Source of the DNA: an uncultured Eubacteriales bacterium
GTDB taxonomy: Bacteria; Bacillota; Clostridia; Oscillospirales; Oscillospiraceae
Assembly (NCBI GenBank): GCA_900547315.1
Contig: URGI01000042.1
Location: 1-16,112 of the forward strand
Length of the DNA: 16,112 nucleotides
Direction of reading: 5' to 3'
Shown: positions 4,564 through 11,347 of the stretch, in pieces
Layout of the letters: each line of letters begins with the position of its first letter
Position numbering within the stretch: the first letter of the stretch is position 1
The notes under the pieces: generated by a model
Told to the model about the DNA's origin: nothing
Databases searched by the model: none
The model's input: the letters and a program-made list of their open reading frames with translations, nothing else
Program-made: the position numbers and the translations under genes

Positions 4564-7332
4564 TTATTTGCCAGAAAGCTGCTTCTTGATTATCTTTACC
4601 TGACGCTTTGCGGCGTAGGGACCGATGGCCTTGAACTTGTCCTCGGCGGGGATCATCTTGCTGTTCTGCGGACGGTTGCGCTTGAGGTGTATAGCGTCGA
4701 ACTCGCACTTGGTGGTGCAGATACCGCAGCCGATGCACTTGTTCGGGTCAACCACGCTGCGGCCGCAGCTCAGGCAGCGGGAAGCCTCGGACTTTATCTG
4801 CTCCTCGGTGAAGGTCACACGGTCGTCGCACATGGTGAGAACCTTTTTCTTGTCGATGACGACCTCGGAGCGGGCGGGCTTCTTTATCTTCTCTACGGGC
4901 AGGGCAAGATTTTCCTTGTCAAGCTCCTTGAACTCGCGGAGATTGCGGTGAATGGTCAGAGTCTGGCCGACGTTGACGTAGCGGTGGATGGACACTGCAC
5001 CCTCACGGCCGCTGGCGATGGCGTCGATGGTGTACTTCGGGCCGGTCGCGCAGTCGCCGCCGACGAACACGTCGGGCTCTGCGGTCTGGAATGTGACGCC
5101 GTCATGCGCGATGAGGCGGCCGTCGGGAGTCTCGGCGGCGGTGCCGGCGAGGACTGCGCCGTACTCGGAGCGCTGGCCGATGGCGACCAGAACGTTGGAG
5201 CAGGGAACGGTGATGGTCTCGTTCTCGTCATAAACGGGAGCGAACTTGCCGTTTGCGTCGCGCACGGAGACACAGCGCATAAGCTCTATGCCGGTGACCT
5301 TGCCGTCCTCGCCGAGGATGGCCTTGGGCGCCCAAGAGTTGTTGATGACGACGCCGTCGGCGATGCCTGCGTTCTTCTCGTCGGGAACGGTGGGCATCTC
5401 TTCGTCCTTCTCAAGGCAGTACATGTTGACGCTGCCGCCGGTCAGACGCTTTGCCGCGCGTGCCACGTCGATGGCCGCGTTGCCGCCGCCGATAACGATA
5501 ACGTCGCCGGAAAGCTCCTTAGTCGCGCCGCTGTTGACGGAGCGCAGGAAGTCGAGACCGCCCTGAACGCCTGCCAGCTCTTCACCGGGAATGTTGAGCT
5601 TTGCGGCCTTCTGGAGACCGACAGCGACGTAGAAGGCCCTGAAGCCCTCCTCGCGGAGCTGCTGGATGGTGACATCCTTGCCGACCTCAACGCCGCAGCG
5701 GAACTCGACGCCCATCTCACGCAGGACGTCTATCTCGGACTTGACGATGTCCTTGCCGACGCGGAAGGAGGGGATGCCGTTGATGAGCATACCGCCGGGG
5801 GCGGCTTCCTTCTCGAATACGACCGGGCTGTAACCCTCGATGGCGAGGAAGTACGCGCAGGACATACCTGCGGGGCCTGCGCCGATTATTGCGATCTTCT
5901 GGTCAAACTTCTCATGCGTGCAGGAGTTCATGGCGGGCACGTAGCGGTGCTCGGCCTTCATGTCCTGCTCGGCGATGAATTTCTTTATCTCGTCGATGGC
6001 GAGCGGCTGGTCGACGCTGCCGCGGGTGCATGCGTCCTCGCAGTACTTGCGGCAGATGCTGCCGCAGACGGCGGGGAAGGGGTTATCCTTCTTGATGAGC
6101 TTGAGAGCGTCCGCATAGCGGCCGTCGGCGGCCATCTTTATGTAGCCCTGAATGGCTATGTGAGCGGGGCAGGCGACCTTGCAGGGCGCGGTGCCGGTCG
6201 GCCAGGTCTGGATGGAGCCGTTCTCGTTTCTGTAATTCTTGTTCCAGTGATCCTCGCCCCACTTGGTGTCATCGGGCAGCTCGTGGCGCGGGTACTGGAT
6301 GGGGCCTTCCTTGGTGCAGAGCTTCTGGCCGAGGCGTACCGCACCGGCGGGACATGTCTCAACGCACTTGCCGCAGGCGACGCACTTTTCGGGATCGGTC
6401 TCGGCGGTGTAGGCGGAAGCGGAGAGGTTCGGGGTGTTGAAGAGCTGGGATGTGCGCAGAGCGTTGCAAACGCCGACAGCGCAGTTGCAGATACCGAAGA
6501 TCTTGTTCTCGCCGTCGATGTTGGTTATCTGGTGGACATAGCCCTTGTCCTCGGCCTTCTGAAGGATCTCCATGGCCTCTTCATAGGTGATGTCGCGGCC
6601 GTGGTTGGTCTCGCGGCAGTAGTCGGCAAAGTCGCCGACGCCGATGCACCATTCGCCCTCGATGTCGCCGGAGCCTTCGCCGCGGATGCGCTGCTGCTTA
6701 CGGCAGGAACAGACAGATACGCCGATGTGACCCTCGTACTTCTTCAGCCAATGGCTGAGATGCTCGATAGGCAGGGACTTGCTCTCTGCGGGGATGGCTT
6801 TCTCAACGGGGATGACGTGCATACCGATGCCTGCGCCTCCGGGAGGCACCATCTCGGTGATACCGGCCAGCGGCAGGTATGCCATGCGCTCGAAGAAGTC
6901 CGCGGTTTCGGGGTACATGTCGGACTGTTCGGGGTTTATCATCATAATCTCTGCGCTGCCGGGGACGAACATGTCCAGCACCCAGCGCTTCTCGTGGTTC
7001 GGGTTCTTGCCGTCGAGGTTTTCCCAGTGGAACTCGACAAGGCCGCTTTCGCTGACGGCCTGCATGGCCTTCTCAAGGTATGCGCGGTCAAACTGCGGGT
7101 TCTTCTTCGCAAGCTGCTCGATGGTAAGCGGCACGCGCTTTTTCATCGTAAGACAGATGTCGAGAATGTCGTCGGCCATCTTCTGGTCGTACTTGTAGGC
7201 GGTGTACTTCAGCGCGGAGTTGATGCCCAGATACTCAGGGGATTCGGGAGTGATCTTGTCCTTGCCGAGCAGTACGGTAGCCCGGTCGGTAATTTCCTTA
7301 CCGAGTTTTGCGATTTTTTCGTCTTTCGTCAT
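4564..7332 (-). CDS. Multi-domain Fe-S/FAD/NAD(P) oxidoreductase (GltD-like with extra cluster domains)
   Basis: The 922-residue protein is built around a glutamate-synthase beta-type (GltD/NfnB-like) flavoprotein that moves electrons between NAD(P)H and Fe-S partners. Residues 1-205 hold an alpha-helical, winged-helix-like region of unknown role. A cysteine-rich domain then carries C208xC210, C229, C239, C282xC284 and C289. A ferredoxin motif follows at C317/C320/C323/C327. The GltD N-terminal cluster region has cysteines 384, 388, 423, 427, 431 and 435. FAD binding is shown by GAGPAG (484-489), NAD(P) binding by GGGNAA (615-620) and the second FAD contact by GGDCATG (758-764). The C-terminus adds C853xxC856 and a full cluster motif at C866/C869/C872/C876. 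ATG 7332 has AGGAGG 12 nt upstream. It is the first gene of the operon and a good candidate electron donor for the HGD-D pair. The partner and nucleotide preference are not visible. Confidence 0.88.
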   Translation of the reverse strand: MTKDEKIAKLGKEITDRATVLLGKDKITPESPEYLGINSALKYTAYKYDQKMADDILDICLTMKKRVPLTIEQLAKKNPQFDRAYLEKAMQAVSESGLVEFHWENLDGKNPNHEKRWVLDMFVPGSAEIMMINPEQSDMYPETADFFERMAYLPLAGITEMVPPGGAGIGMHVIPVEKAIPAESKSLPIEHLSHWLKKYEGHIGVSVCSCRKQQRIRGEGSGDIEGEWCIGVGDFADYCRETNHGRDITYEEAMEILQKAEDKGYVHQITNIDGENKIFGICNCAVGVCNALRTSQLFNTPNLSASAYTAETDPEKCVACGKCVETCPAGAVRLGQKLCTKEGPIQYPRHELPDDTKWGEDHWNKNYRNENGSIQTWPTGTAPCKVACPAHIAIQGYIKMAADGRYADALKLIKKDNPFPAVCGSICRKYCEDACTRGSVDQPLAIDEIKKFIAEQDMKAEHRYVPAMNSCTHEKFDQKIAIIGAGPAGMSCAYFLAIEGYSPVVFEKEAAPGGMLINGIPSFRVGKDIVKSEIDVLREMGVEFRCGVEVGKDVTIQQLREEGFRAFYVAVGLQKAAKLNIPGEELAGVQGGLDFLRSVNSGATKELSGDVIVIGGGNAAIDVARAAKRLTGGSVNMYCLEKDEEMPTVPDEKNAGIADGVVINNSWAPKAILGEDGKVTGIELMRCVSVRDANGKFAPVYDENETITVPCSNVLVAIGQRSEYGAVLAGTAAETPDGRLIAHDGVTFQTAEPDVFVGGDCATGPKYTIDAIASGREGAVSIHRYVNVGQTLTIHRNLREFKELDKENLALPVEKIKKPARSEVVIDKKKVLTMCDDRVTFTEEQIKSEASRCLSCGRSVVDPNKCIGCGICTTKCEFDAIHLKRNRPQNSKMIPAEDKFKAIGPYAAKRQVKIIKKQLSGK

Positions 7333-7395
7333 GGAATTTTCAAGCCTCCTGATAGATAAAACGGGGTTTGTTATTTAATTAATATTGCTGAGTGA

Positions 7396-7424
7396 ACTGT
7401 ACCTAATTTGTTGAATATAATCAA
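7396..7424 (-). promoter_or_regulatory. Probable promoter of the redox operon
   Basis: On the minus strand TTGATT (7419-7424) and TACAGT (7396-7401) are 17 nt apart, matching 4 of 6 bases in each box. It would start transcription about 55-60 nt upstream of the flavoprotein ATG. It is weaker than the opposing regulator promoter, as expected for a controlled operon. Confidence 0.45.
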
Positions 7425-7427
7425 TAA
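7408..7427. promoter_or_regulatory. 20-bp imperfect palindrome over the -35 box of the redox operon
   Basis: The half-sites TTGTTGAA and ATCAATAA around TATA are reverse complements except at two of ten pairs. The element covers the -35 box and part of the spacer of the predicted minus-strand promoter, an ideal repressor position. Its TTGTTGA-type half-site and length recall Rex (NADH/NAD sensor) operators, but the match is imperfect. The adjacent TetR-type protein is an equally good candidate binder. Confidence 0.4.
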
Positions 7428-7463
7428 GTTAACATGCTTTTTGGAATAACTCACAAAAAAACT

Positions 7464-7476
7464 GCAAAATATTTGC
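7464..7476. promoter_or_regulatory. 13-bp perfect inverted repeat between the divergent promoters
   Basis: GCAAA and TTTGC flank a 3-bp ATA centre. It lies between the two opposed promoters, 20 bp upstream of the regulator's -35 box. It could be a regulator site, but a short AT-rich repeat may also arise by chance. Confidence 0.25.
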
Positions 7477-7495
7477 GAACAATCTTGATAAGAAG

Positions 7496-7524
7496 TTGAC
7501 ATTCACGGACAAATCGCGTAAAAT
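7496..7524 (+). promoter_or_regulatory. Strong promoter of the TetR-type regulator gene
   Basis: A perfect TTGACA -35 box (7496-7501) is followed after exactly 17 nt by TAAAAT (7519-7524). The predicted start site near 7531 gives a leader of about 33 nt before the regulator gene. Confidence 0.85.
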
Positions 7525-7542
7525 GTCCTTGAAATCAGGACA
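7524..7542. promoter_or_regulatory. Candidate TetR-family operator
   Basis: TGTCCT and AGGACA arms are 7 bp apart, forming a 19-bp inverted repeat. It begins at the last base of the -10 box and covers the predicted start site of the regulator's own promoter. Binding there would give autorepression, the common TetR-family arrangement. No second copy of the arms is seen at the redox operon promoter, so control of that operon by this site is not proven. Confidence 0.5.
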
Positions 7543-7563
7543 TCGCAAAAGGGGATGTTTTTC

Positions 7564-8169
7564 GTGCAGGATTCGTCATACCGGCTCAAAGAAAGCATTG
7601 CAAAATGCGCGATAGAGCTGTTCAAGACCGAGGGCTACAACAACGTCAGCGTCAACGAGATTTGCGAGAAGGTACCGGTTTCGCGCTCGGTTTTCTATAC
7701 GATGTTCAAGGGCAAGCGCAGTGTTCTGGACTACGTTGTCGCAAAGCCGCAGCAGAACGACGAGGAGAGCTTCCGGAAATTCGCGGACGCGGAGAACGAC
7801 TTTGAGCGCATCTGGCAGCTGTTTGACCGGTTCATAACGATCGCGCTCGACTTCGGCCCGCAGTTGACGAGCACACTGTTCATCATGCAGTTTGAGTCGC
7901 CGCAGGGCATACGCGAGGCTGTCCACGCGCTGGACGATCTTTTTGCGACGCTTGCCAAGAACTGCGCCAAGTCCGGCATAATCGAGACCGAGGAGCCGCC
8001 GGAGCTACTGTCACATATTGCGACAGACCTGATAATCCACGAGCTGTACGTCTGGTGCAGCCAGAACGGCAACTTCTCTCTGCGCGAGCGCGCCCGGCAG
8101 TACGCCGAAGTCGCGTACCATGTCAAGCCGCAGTACCGCATGACCCCCGCCCAGCGCGCGGAGCTGTGA
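7564..8169 (+). CDS. TetR/AcrR-family transcriptional regulator
   Basis: The 201-residue product has the N-terminal helix-turn-helix typical of TetR proteins. IAKCAIELFKTEGYNNVSV is followed by NEICEKVPVSRSVFYTMFKGK, where the SRSVFYTMF segment is the recognition helix region. The remaining roughly 140 residues form a helical ligand and dimerisation domain with no recognisable ligand motif. I prefer GTG 7564 to ATG 7555: the AAAGGGGATG sequence that would act as ribosome binding site overlaps the ATG but sits about 9 nt from the GTG. The gene is divergent from the redox operon across a 231-nt region with inverted repeats, so it probably controls itself and perhaps that operon. The next gene follows after 8 nt. 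Confidence 0.9.
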   Translation: MQDSSYRLKESIAKCAIELFKTEGYNNVSVNEICEKVPVSRSVFYTMFKGKRSVLDYVVAKPQQNDEESFRKFADAENDFERIWQLFDRFITIALDFGPQLTSTLFIMQFESPQGIREAVHALDDLFATLAKNCAKSGIIETEEPPELLSHIATDLIIHELYVWCSQNGNFSLRERARQYAEVAYHVKPQYRMTPAQRAEL

Positions 8170-8177
8170 GGTGTCGG

Positions 8178-8957
8178 ATGGAGAATATAGATTTCAGAAA
8201 AGATTTGCTCGTTGGGCTCTTTAAGGAGTACTGCGACAAATATGATGAGCTGAACGCAAAGTTTTCCGCTGTTCCGGTCGCAAAATATGAGTACTGTAAC
8301 GGTGTGAAAGGCGGCGTCTGGAGAGGATATTACCATCCAAGCCCAATAGGTGACATTGTTACAGGCAATGCAAGCCGCGGCCGGCGTGTAACGTACCCGA
8401 GAAAGGGACGTTTCTATCGATACAGGTATTTATTTGATGAGAATGGGAAACTGCTTGTTGCCGAGGACTACAGCAAAGAGCTCGGCAAACCTAAGCCTGT
8501 AATTTATTTTGATGAGCGCAGGAAGCTGTGTGTTGCCAGAGACACCAGCGAGCAGGCCGCCGTATCCGAGCCTGTACTCTGGCAAAAAGAGTTCCTTATA
8601 TATGAAGGGTGGCGTGTCATTGCACCGGAATATGACATCGTATCTACGCCGGAGCTTGTGACAGTAAGCGTCTGTGATTATGACGAGCAGGGGAGAATAC
8701 TCCGCTATGACAGACTGAGCTGGAGGCCACAGGATCAGATAAAGTATCAGAATTTATCATCTGAGGTATATGAATACGGTAAAAACGGGCTGCTGGAGTT
8801 TGCATATTGGGGAAGAAGTTTTGCCGGCATCACAGAAGTAGATAAATATCACTTCAACCATGATGACGAAGGCCGGCTCGTGAGCTATGATTTCTTTCGC
8901 AAAGATGGAAGCTTGGTAACATATGAGGTACCAAAGTCCAAAAGAAGAAATGTGTGA
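8178..8957 (+). CDS. Unidentified protein with YD-repeat-like segments
   Basis: The 259-residue product starts at ATG 8178, 8 nt after the regulator stop, with GAGGTG 4 nt upstream. Longer in-frame readings from 8055 overlap the regulator gene and look like its shadow. The protein is soluble, with no signal peptide or membrane helix. It contains several tyrosine-rich strands of the form Y-x-x-D/G-x-x-G-x-L/I. These include residues 83-97 (FDENGKLLVAEDY), 167-178 (CDYDEQGRILRYD), 198-210 (YEYGKNGLLEFAY) and 224-250. They resemble the beta-hairpins of YD/RHS repeats. Such short proteins are sometimes immunity-like or scaffold proteins, but I recognise no family. Base composition is clearly richer in A+T than the flanking genes, suggesting separate origin. 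It is probably co-transcribed with the regulator and ends before a hairpin terminator. Confidence 0.75.
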   Translation: MENIDFRKDLLVGLFKEYCDKYDELNAKFSAVPVAKYEYCNGVKGGVWRGYYHPSPIGDIVTGNASRGRRVTYPRKGRFYRYRYLFDENGKLLVAEDYSKELGKPKPVIYFDERRKLCVARDTSEQAAVSEPVLWQKEFLIYEGWRVIAPEYDIVSTPELVTVSVCDYDEQGRILRYDRLSWRPQDQIKYQNLSSEVYEYGKNGLLEFAYWGRSFAGITEVDKYHFNHDDEGRLVSYDFFRKDGSLVTYEVPKSKRRNV

Positions 8958-8976
8958 TAAAGTCTAATATATAATA

Positions 8977-9007
8977 AAGAAAGCACCGTGTTGCGGTGCT
9001 TTCTTTA
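8977..9007. terminator. Probable bidirectional terminator
   Basis: A stem of 8 bp (AAGCACCG, 8982-8989, with CGGTGCTT, 8995-9002) is extended by AAAG/CTTT past one bulged A, around a 5-nt loop. It lies about 20 nt after the stop codon of the YD-like protein gene. On the plus strand it ends in CTTCTTTA. On the minus strand it ends in CTTTCTTTATTAT, so it could also stop tRNA-operon read-through. Confidence 0.65.
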
Positions 9008-9049
9008 TGCCGTCGTCGATGAGCTTGCCCCAAACAACGAGCATTACGC

Positions 9050-9087
9050 AAAATAAATGACCGATCTTATGATCGGTCATTTATTTT
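9050..9087 (-). terminator. Terminator of the tRNA operon
   Basis: A perfect 17-bp stem (9050-9066 with 9071-9087) closes a TTAT loop. It begins directly at the CCA end of tRNA-Cys on the minus strand. The minus-strand 3' arm ends in CATTTATTTT, giving a U-rich tail inside the stem. The 42 nt between this and the preceding hairpin (9008-9049) hold nothing I can recognise. Confidence 0.75.
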
Positions 9088-9161
9088 GGAGGCGCCACCC
9101 AGACTTGAACTGGGGAGTCGCGGATTTGCAGTCCGCTGCCTTACCACTTGGCTATGGCGCC
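9087..9161 (-). tRNA. tRNA-Cys (anticodon GCA)
   Basis: The minus strand folds as a 75-nt cloverleaf with CCA encoded. The acceptor stem GGCGCCA pairs with TGGCGCC, and the discriminator base is U, as expected for tRNA-Cys. The anticodon loop reads CTGCAAA with GCA as anticodon, closed by GGA/TCC. The T-arm holds GTTCAAGTC. It lies downstream of tRNA-Gly in the same transcript. Confidence 0.96.
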
Positions 9162-9167
9162 ATATGA

Positions 9168-9199
9168 GATTTGCGGGCGATGGTTGATGCCCGCAAATC
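9168..9199. other. Stable hairpin in the spacer between the two tRNA genes
   Basis: Arms GATTTGCGGGC (9168-9178) and GCCCGCAAATC (9189-9199) pair perfectly over 11 bp around a 10-nt loop. On the minus strand no U-run follows, so transcription should continue into tRNA-Cys. On the plus strand ATTTTT follows, which would look like a terminator, although no plus-strand gene needs one. It may help separate the two tRNA folds or guide processing. Confidence 0.55.
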
Positions 9200-9204
9200 A
9201 TTTT

Positions 9205-9280
9205 TGGAGCGGCTTACGAGGCTCGAACTCGCTACCTCCACCTTGGCAAGGTGGCGCTCTACCGGATGAGCTAAAGCCGC
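9205..9280 (-). tRNA. tRNA-Gly (anticodon GCC)
   Basis: The minus strand folds as a 76-nt cloverleaf with CCA encoded. The acceptor stem GCGGCTT pairs with AAGCCGC. The anticodon stem CACCT/AGGTG holds a TGCCA core with GCC as anticodon. The T-loop segment is GTTCGAGCC and the D-arm holds TAGCTCATCCGGTAGAGC. It is the first gene of a two-tRNA operon with its own promoter just upstream. Confidence 0.96.
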
Positions 9281-9296
9281 ATCAGCAACGGTCATT

Positions 9297-9324
9297 ATCT
9301 TACCACAAATTGCTGATTTGTCAA
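9297..9324 (-). promoter_or_regulatory. Promoter of the tRNA-Gly/tRNA-Cys operon
   Basis: On the minus strand TTGACA (9319-9324) is followed after 16 nt by TAAGAT (9297-9302), giving a start near 9290, about 10 nt before the mature tRNA-Gly. The spacer holds an inverted repeat (ACAAAT at 9305-9310, ATTTGT at 9316-9321) that overlaps the -35 box. The promoter begins 11 nt past the stop codon of the lipoprotein gene, with no clear terminator between, so read-through from the topoisomerase operon into the tRNAs is possible. Confidence 0.85.
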
Positions 9325-9334
9325 GCCCCTTTTT

Positions 9335-10456
9335 TCATCTTAAATCGTTATAACTGAGAGAACCGTTACAGGGCTTCAGATCGGAGGCGTTCCAGCGGTA
9401 GCTGCCCCACATCGCCTCGTCGTTTTTCAGGAATCCGGCCTCTATGCCGCCGTCGATGCAGGCAGTGACGTCCACATGATAATAGTCGCCGTCAAGCTTT
9501 ATGACGTTCCAGCAGTGATCCGCCCAGTCAAGCTGCCCGTACACCACGGTGCAGTCTATCCCGAGCTGGCGGCACAGCTCCGTATACGCAAGGGCGATAC
9601 CCTCGCTGCCCGCATAGCCGTAGCTCAGGGCGGAGTACGCGGAATCGTAGCCGCGCGCGTCGTAATGGCAGTTCGCCGTGAGGTATTCGCAGGCGGCGAG
9701 CGCGCGGTGCGGCTCGTCCAGACGGCGCGTCTGCGCATCGAACAGGGAACCGAGCTTGCCGACGCTGTTCAAAAACGACTCCTGCTCCTCATCGTCGACG
9801 CCGTAATCCAGCGTTATCTCGTACAGGCGCTGCATGCCGGTTCCGGTATAGAGGTTCACCGAGACGTTCGGCTTTTTCGGCAGGCTCAGCGGATAGGAGG
9901 TGTACACCGAGCGGACAAGCTCCGCCATGCCGTCCTCCGTATAGGAGCTGGCGTTGATGAGCAGCACGAGCCGCTCCTCGAAGTCCGCAAACGCTGCGCG
10001 TATAACGTCCGTGAGGCCGCTTGAATACGGCAGGGAGACGATGTCCGACACGGCGGCGCGGCTCTCGGCGTAGGTTATATACACGGTCGCCTCATAATAC
10101 GTGACGATCTTGTTCAGCTCATAGGCCATATTCTCGACGCAGTAGGCGCAGAGGGCGTTCTGCGTGCGTATCTGCCAGCAGGCGCTGGCCAGATCCTCGG
10201 TCGCGTCCCCGTCGTAGGCCGTGTCGAAAACGATCTTGCCGGTCGTCTCGCCGCGGAGAACAAACTCAGAGATCGCCTGCTTGAGCGAGCCGAAGCTGCG
10301 CACAGTCACCTTGTCGCCGGTATACGGGCTTGCCTGCACCGTGGGCACATAGTCGCTCACCGCCTCATATTCCTTTTCGAACGCGCTTCCGCAGCCGCAC
10401 AGCGCAAAGGCGAGTGCGGCGGCAAGGATTATGGCGGTGAGACGTCTTTTCATCAT
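9335..10456 (-). CDS. Lipoprotein with degenerate transglutaminase-like domain
   Basis: The 373-residue product has a lipoprotein signal: a KRR n-region, a hydrophobic stretch at residues 6-19 and the lipobox LCGC with Cys22 as the lipidated residue. The protein should therefore face the outside of the membrane. Residues about 260-335 match a transglutaminase-like (papain-fold) domain. The His and Asp of the triad appear as His314 in DHCWNVIKLDG and Asp329 in YYHVDVT. Where family members have the nucleophilic Cys in a GxCxGxA motif, this protein reads AGSEGIA with Ser284 (AGC codon at 9605-9607). The N-terminal 200 residues are unassigned. The gene overlaps the YitT-family gene by 4 nt (ATGA). 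A second ATG at 10453 would have a better-spaced GAGGT. A binding or scaffold role is likelier than catalysis. Confidence 0.82.
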   Translation of the reverse strand: MMKRRLTAIILAAALAFALCGCGSAFEKEYEAVSDYVPTVQASPYTGDKVTVRSFGSLKQAISEFVLRGETTGKIVFDTAYDGDATEDLASACWQIRTQNALCAYCVENMAYELNKIVTYYEATVYITYAESRAAVSDIVSLPYSSGLTDVIRAAFADFEERLVLLINASSYTEDGMAELVRSVYTSYPLSLPKKPNVSVNLYTGTGMQRLYEITLDYGVDDEEQESFLNSVGKLGSLFDAQTRRLDEPHRALAACEYLTANCHYDARGYDSAYSALSYGYAGSEGIALAYTELCRQLGIDCTVVYGQLDWADHCWNVIKLDGDYYHVDVTACIDGGIEAGFLKNDEAMWGSYRWNASDLKPCNGSLSYNDLR

Positions 10457-11340
10457 TTTACCTCGTTTATGCTTTCAAAGCCGTTGCCGAAAACGTTCTT
10501 CGCGTCGGTGACGATGAAGAATGCCTTCTCGTCGATATTCTTGACGGTGCGGCGTATCTCGGCGATCTGCGTGCGCTTGATGACGCACATGATGACTTCC
10601 TTCTTGCGGTGAGAATACGCGCCCTCGCCCTCAAGAATGGTGACGCCGCGGTGGATGTGCCCGGTGGTTATCTGCTTGATAAGCTCGGCGCTGTTCTCGC
10701 TGATGATGTAGCAGATGCTGGAGTTGTCGATACCGTAGAGCACGAGGTCGACGACCTTGGTGACGACGAACATGGCGATGAGCGAGTACATCGCGCTCTC
10801 ATATTTGTCGAGCACCAGCGCGTAGGCGGTGACGACGGACACGTCGATGATGAGAATGATGGTGCCGAAGTTTATATGCGGGTTCTTCTGCCGCACGAAC
10901 TTTGCGACGATATCTACGCCGCCGGTCGTTGCGCCGACGAAGAAGATAAGTCCGTAGCCGAAGCCTTTTATCACGCCGCCGATGATGCTGGCGAGCATCG
11001 GGTCGTTCGTCAGGGATATGCCGGTCATGGCGAAGATATCGACAAACGCCGAGGAGAACACCGTCCCCGCGAGGGAGCCGATGAGAAACGGCAGGCCGAA
11101 GTGCTTCCACGCGATGAGAAACAGCGGCACGTTCATGATGATGGACATCATACCGACGGGGAAGCCGGTGAAATGGTTGATGATCATCGAAATGCCGGTC
11201 ACGCCGCCGGAGACGATGTTGTTCGGGTACATGAAGAACTGGAAGCCCACCGCGTATATGGCGGAGCCGACGACGATCATAAAATACTTGATTACACGTT
11301 TGAACGCCTCGTTCTGCGTCAAGCTGCTTATAGTTGCCAT
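10453..11340 (-). CDS. YitT-family integral membrane protein
   Basis: The 295-residue product fits the YitT family of Firmicutes. It has about six membrane helices (near residues 15-37, 60-78, 84-104, 115-138, 158-178 and 183-203), then a cytoplasmic domain of the DUF2179 type (about 215-292). Recognisable blocks are YPNNIVSGGVTGISMII, GATTGGVDIVAKF and, in the C-terminal domain, RGVTILEGEGAYSHRKKEVI. The molecular function of the family is not established; transport or signalling has been suggested. The start at 11340 lies 7 nt after the stop of the ParC-like gene. Its only ribosome binding site candidate, GAGGA, is inside that gene about 12 nt away, so translation may be coupled. Confidence 0.9.
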   Translation of the reverse strand: MATISSLTQNEAFKRVIKYFMIVVGSAIYAVGFQFFMYPNNIVSGGVTGISMIINHFTGFPVGMMSIIMNVPLFLIAWKHFGLPFLIGSLAGTVFSSAFVDIFAMTGISLTNDPMLASIIGGVIKGFGYGLIFFVGATTGGVDIVAKFVRQKNPHINFGTIILIIDVSVVTAYALVLDKYESAMYSLIAMFVVTKVVDLVLYGIDNSSICYIISENSAELIKQITTGHIHRGVTILEGEGAYSHRKKEVIMCVIKRTQIAEIRRTVKNIDEKAFFIVTDAKNVFGNGFESINEVK

Positions 11341-11347
11341 AGCTGCA

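Noticed and set aside
4687..7359. An 890-codon open frame on the plus strand opposite the flavoprotein gene
   Set aside because: It mirrors the codon pattern of the real gene, has a low-complexity Val/Leu/Ala/Asp/Gly composition and no recognisable domain.
8855..9051. Minus-strand open frames across the hairpin region after the YD-like gene
   Set aside because: They run through two hairpins and the end of a real gene, have no ribosome binding site and encode no known motif.
9168..9204. Plus-strand terminator reading of the inter-tRNA hairpin
   Set aside because: The plus-strand U-run is present, but no plus-strand gene ends here; both flanking genes are minus-strand tRNAs.
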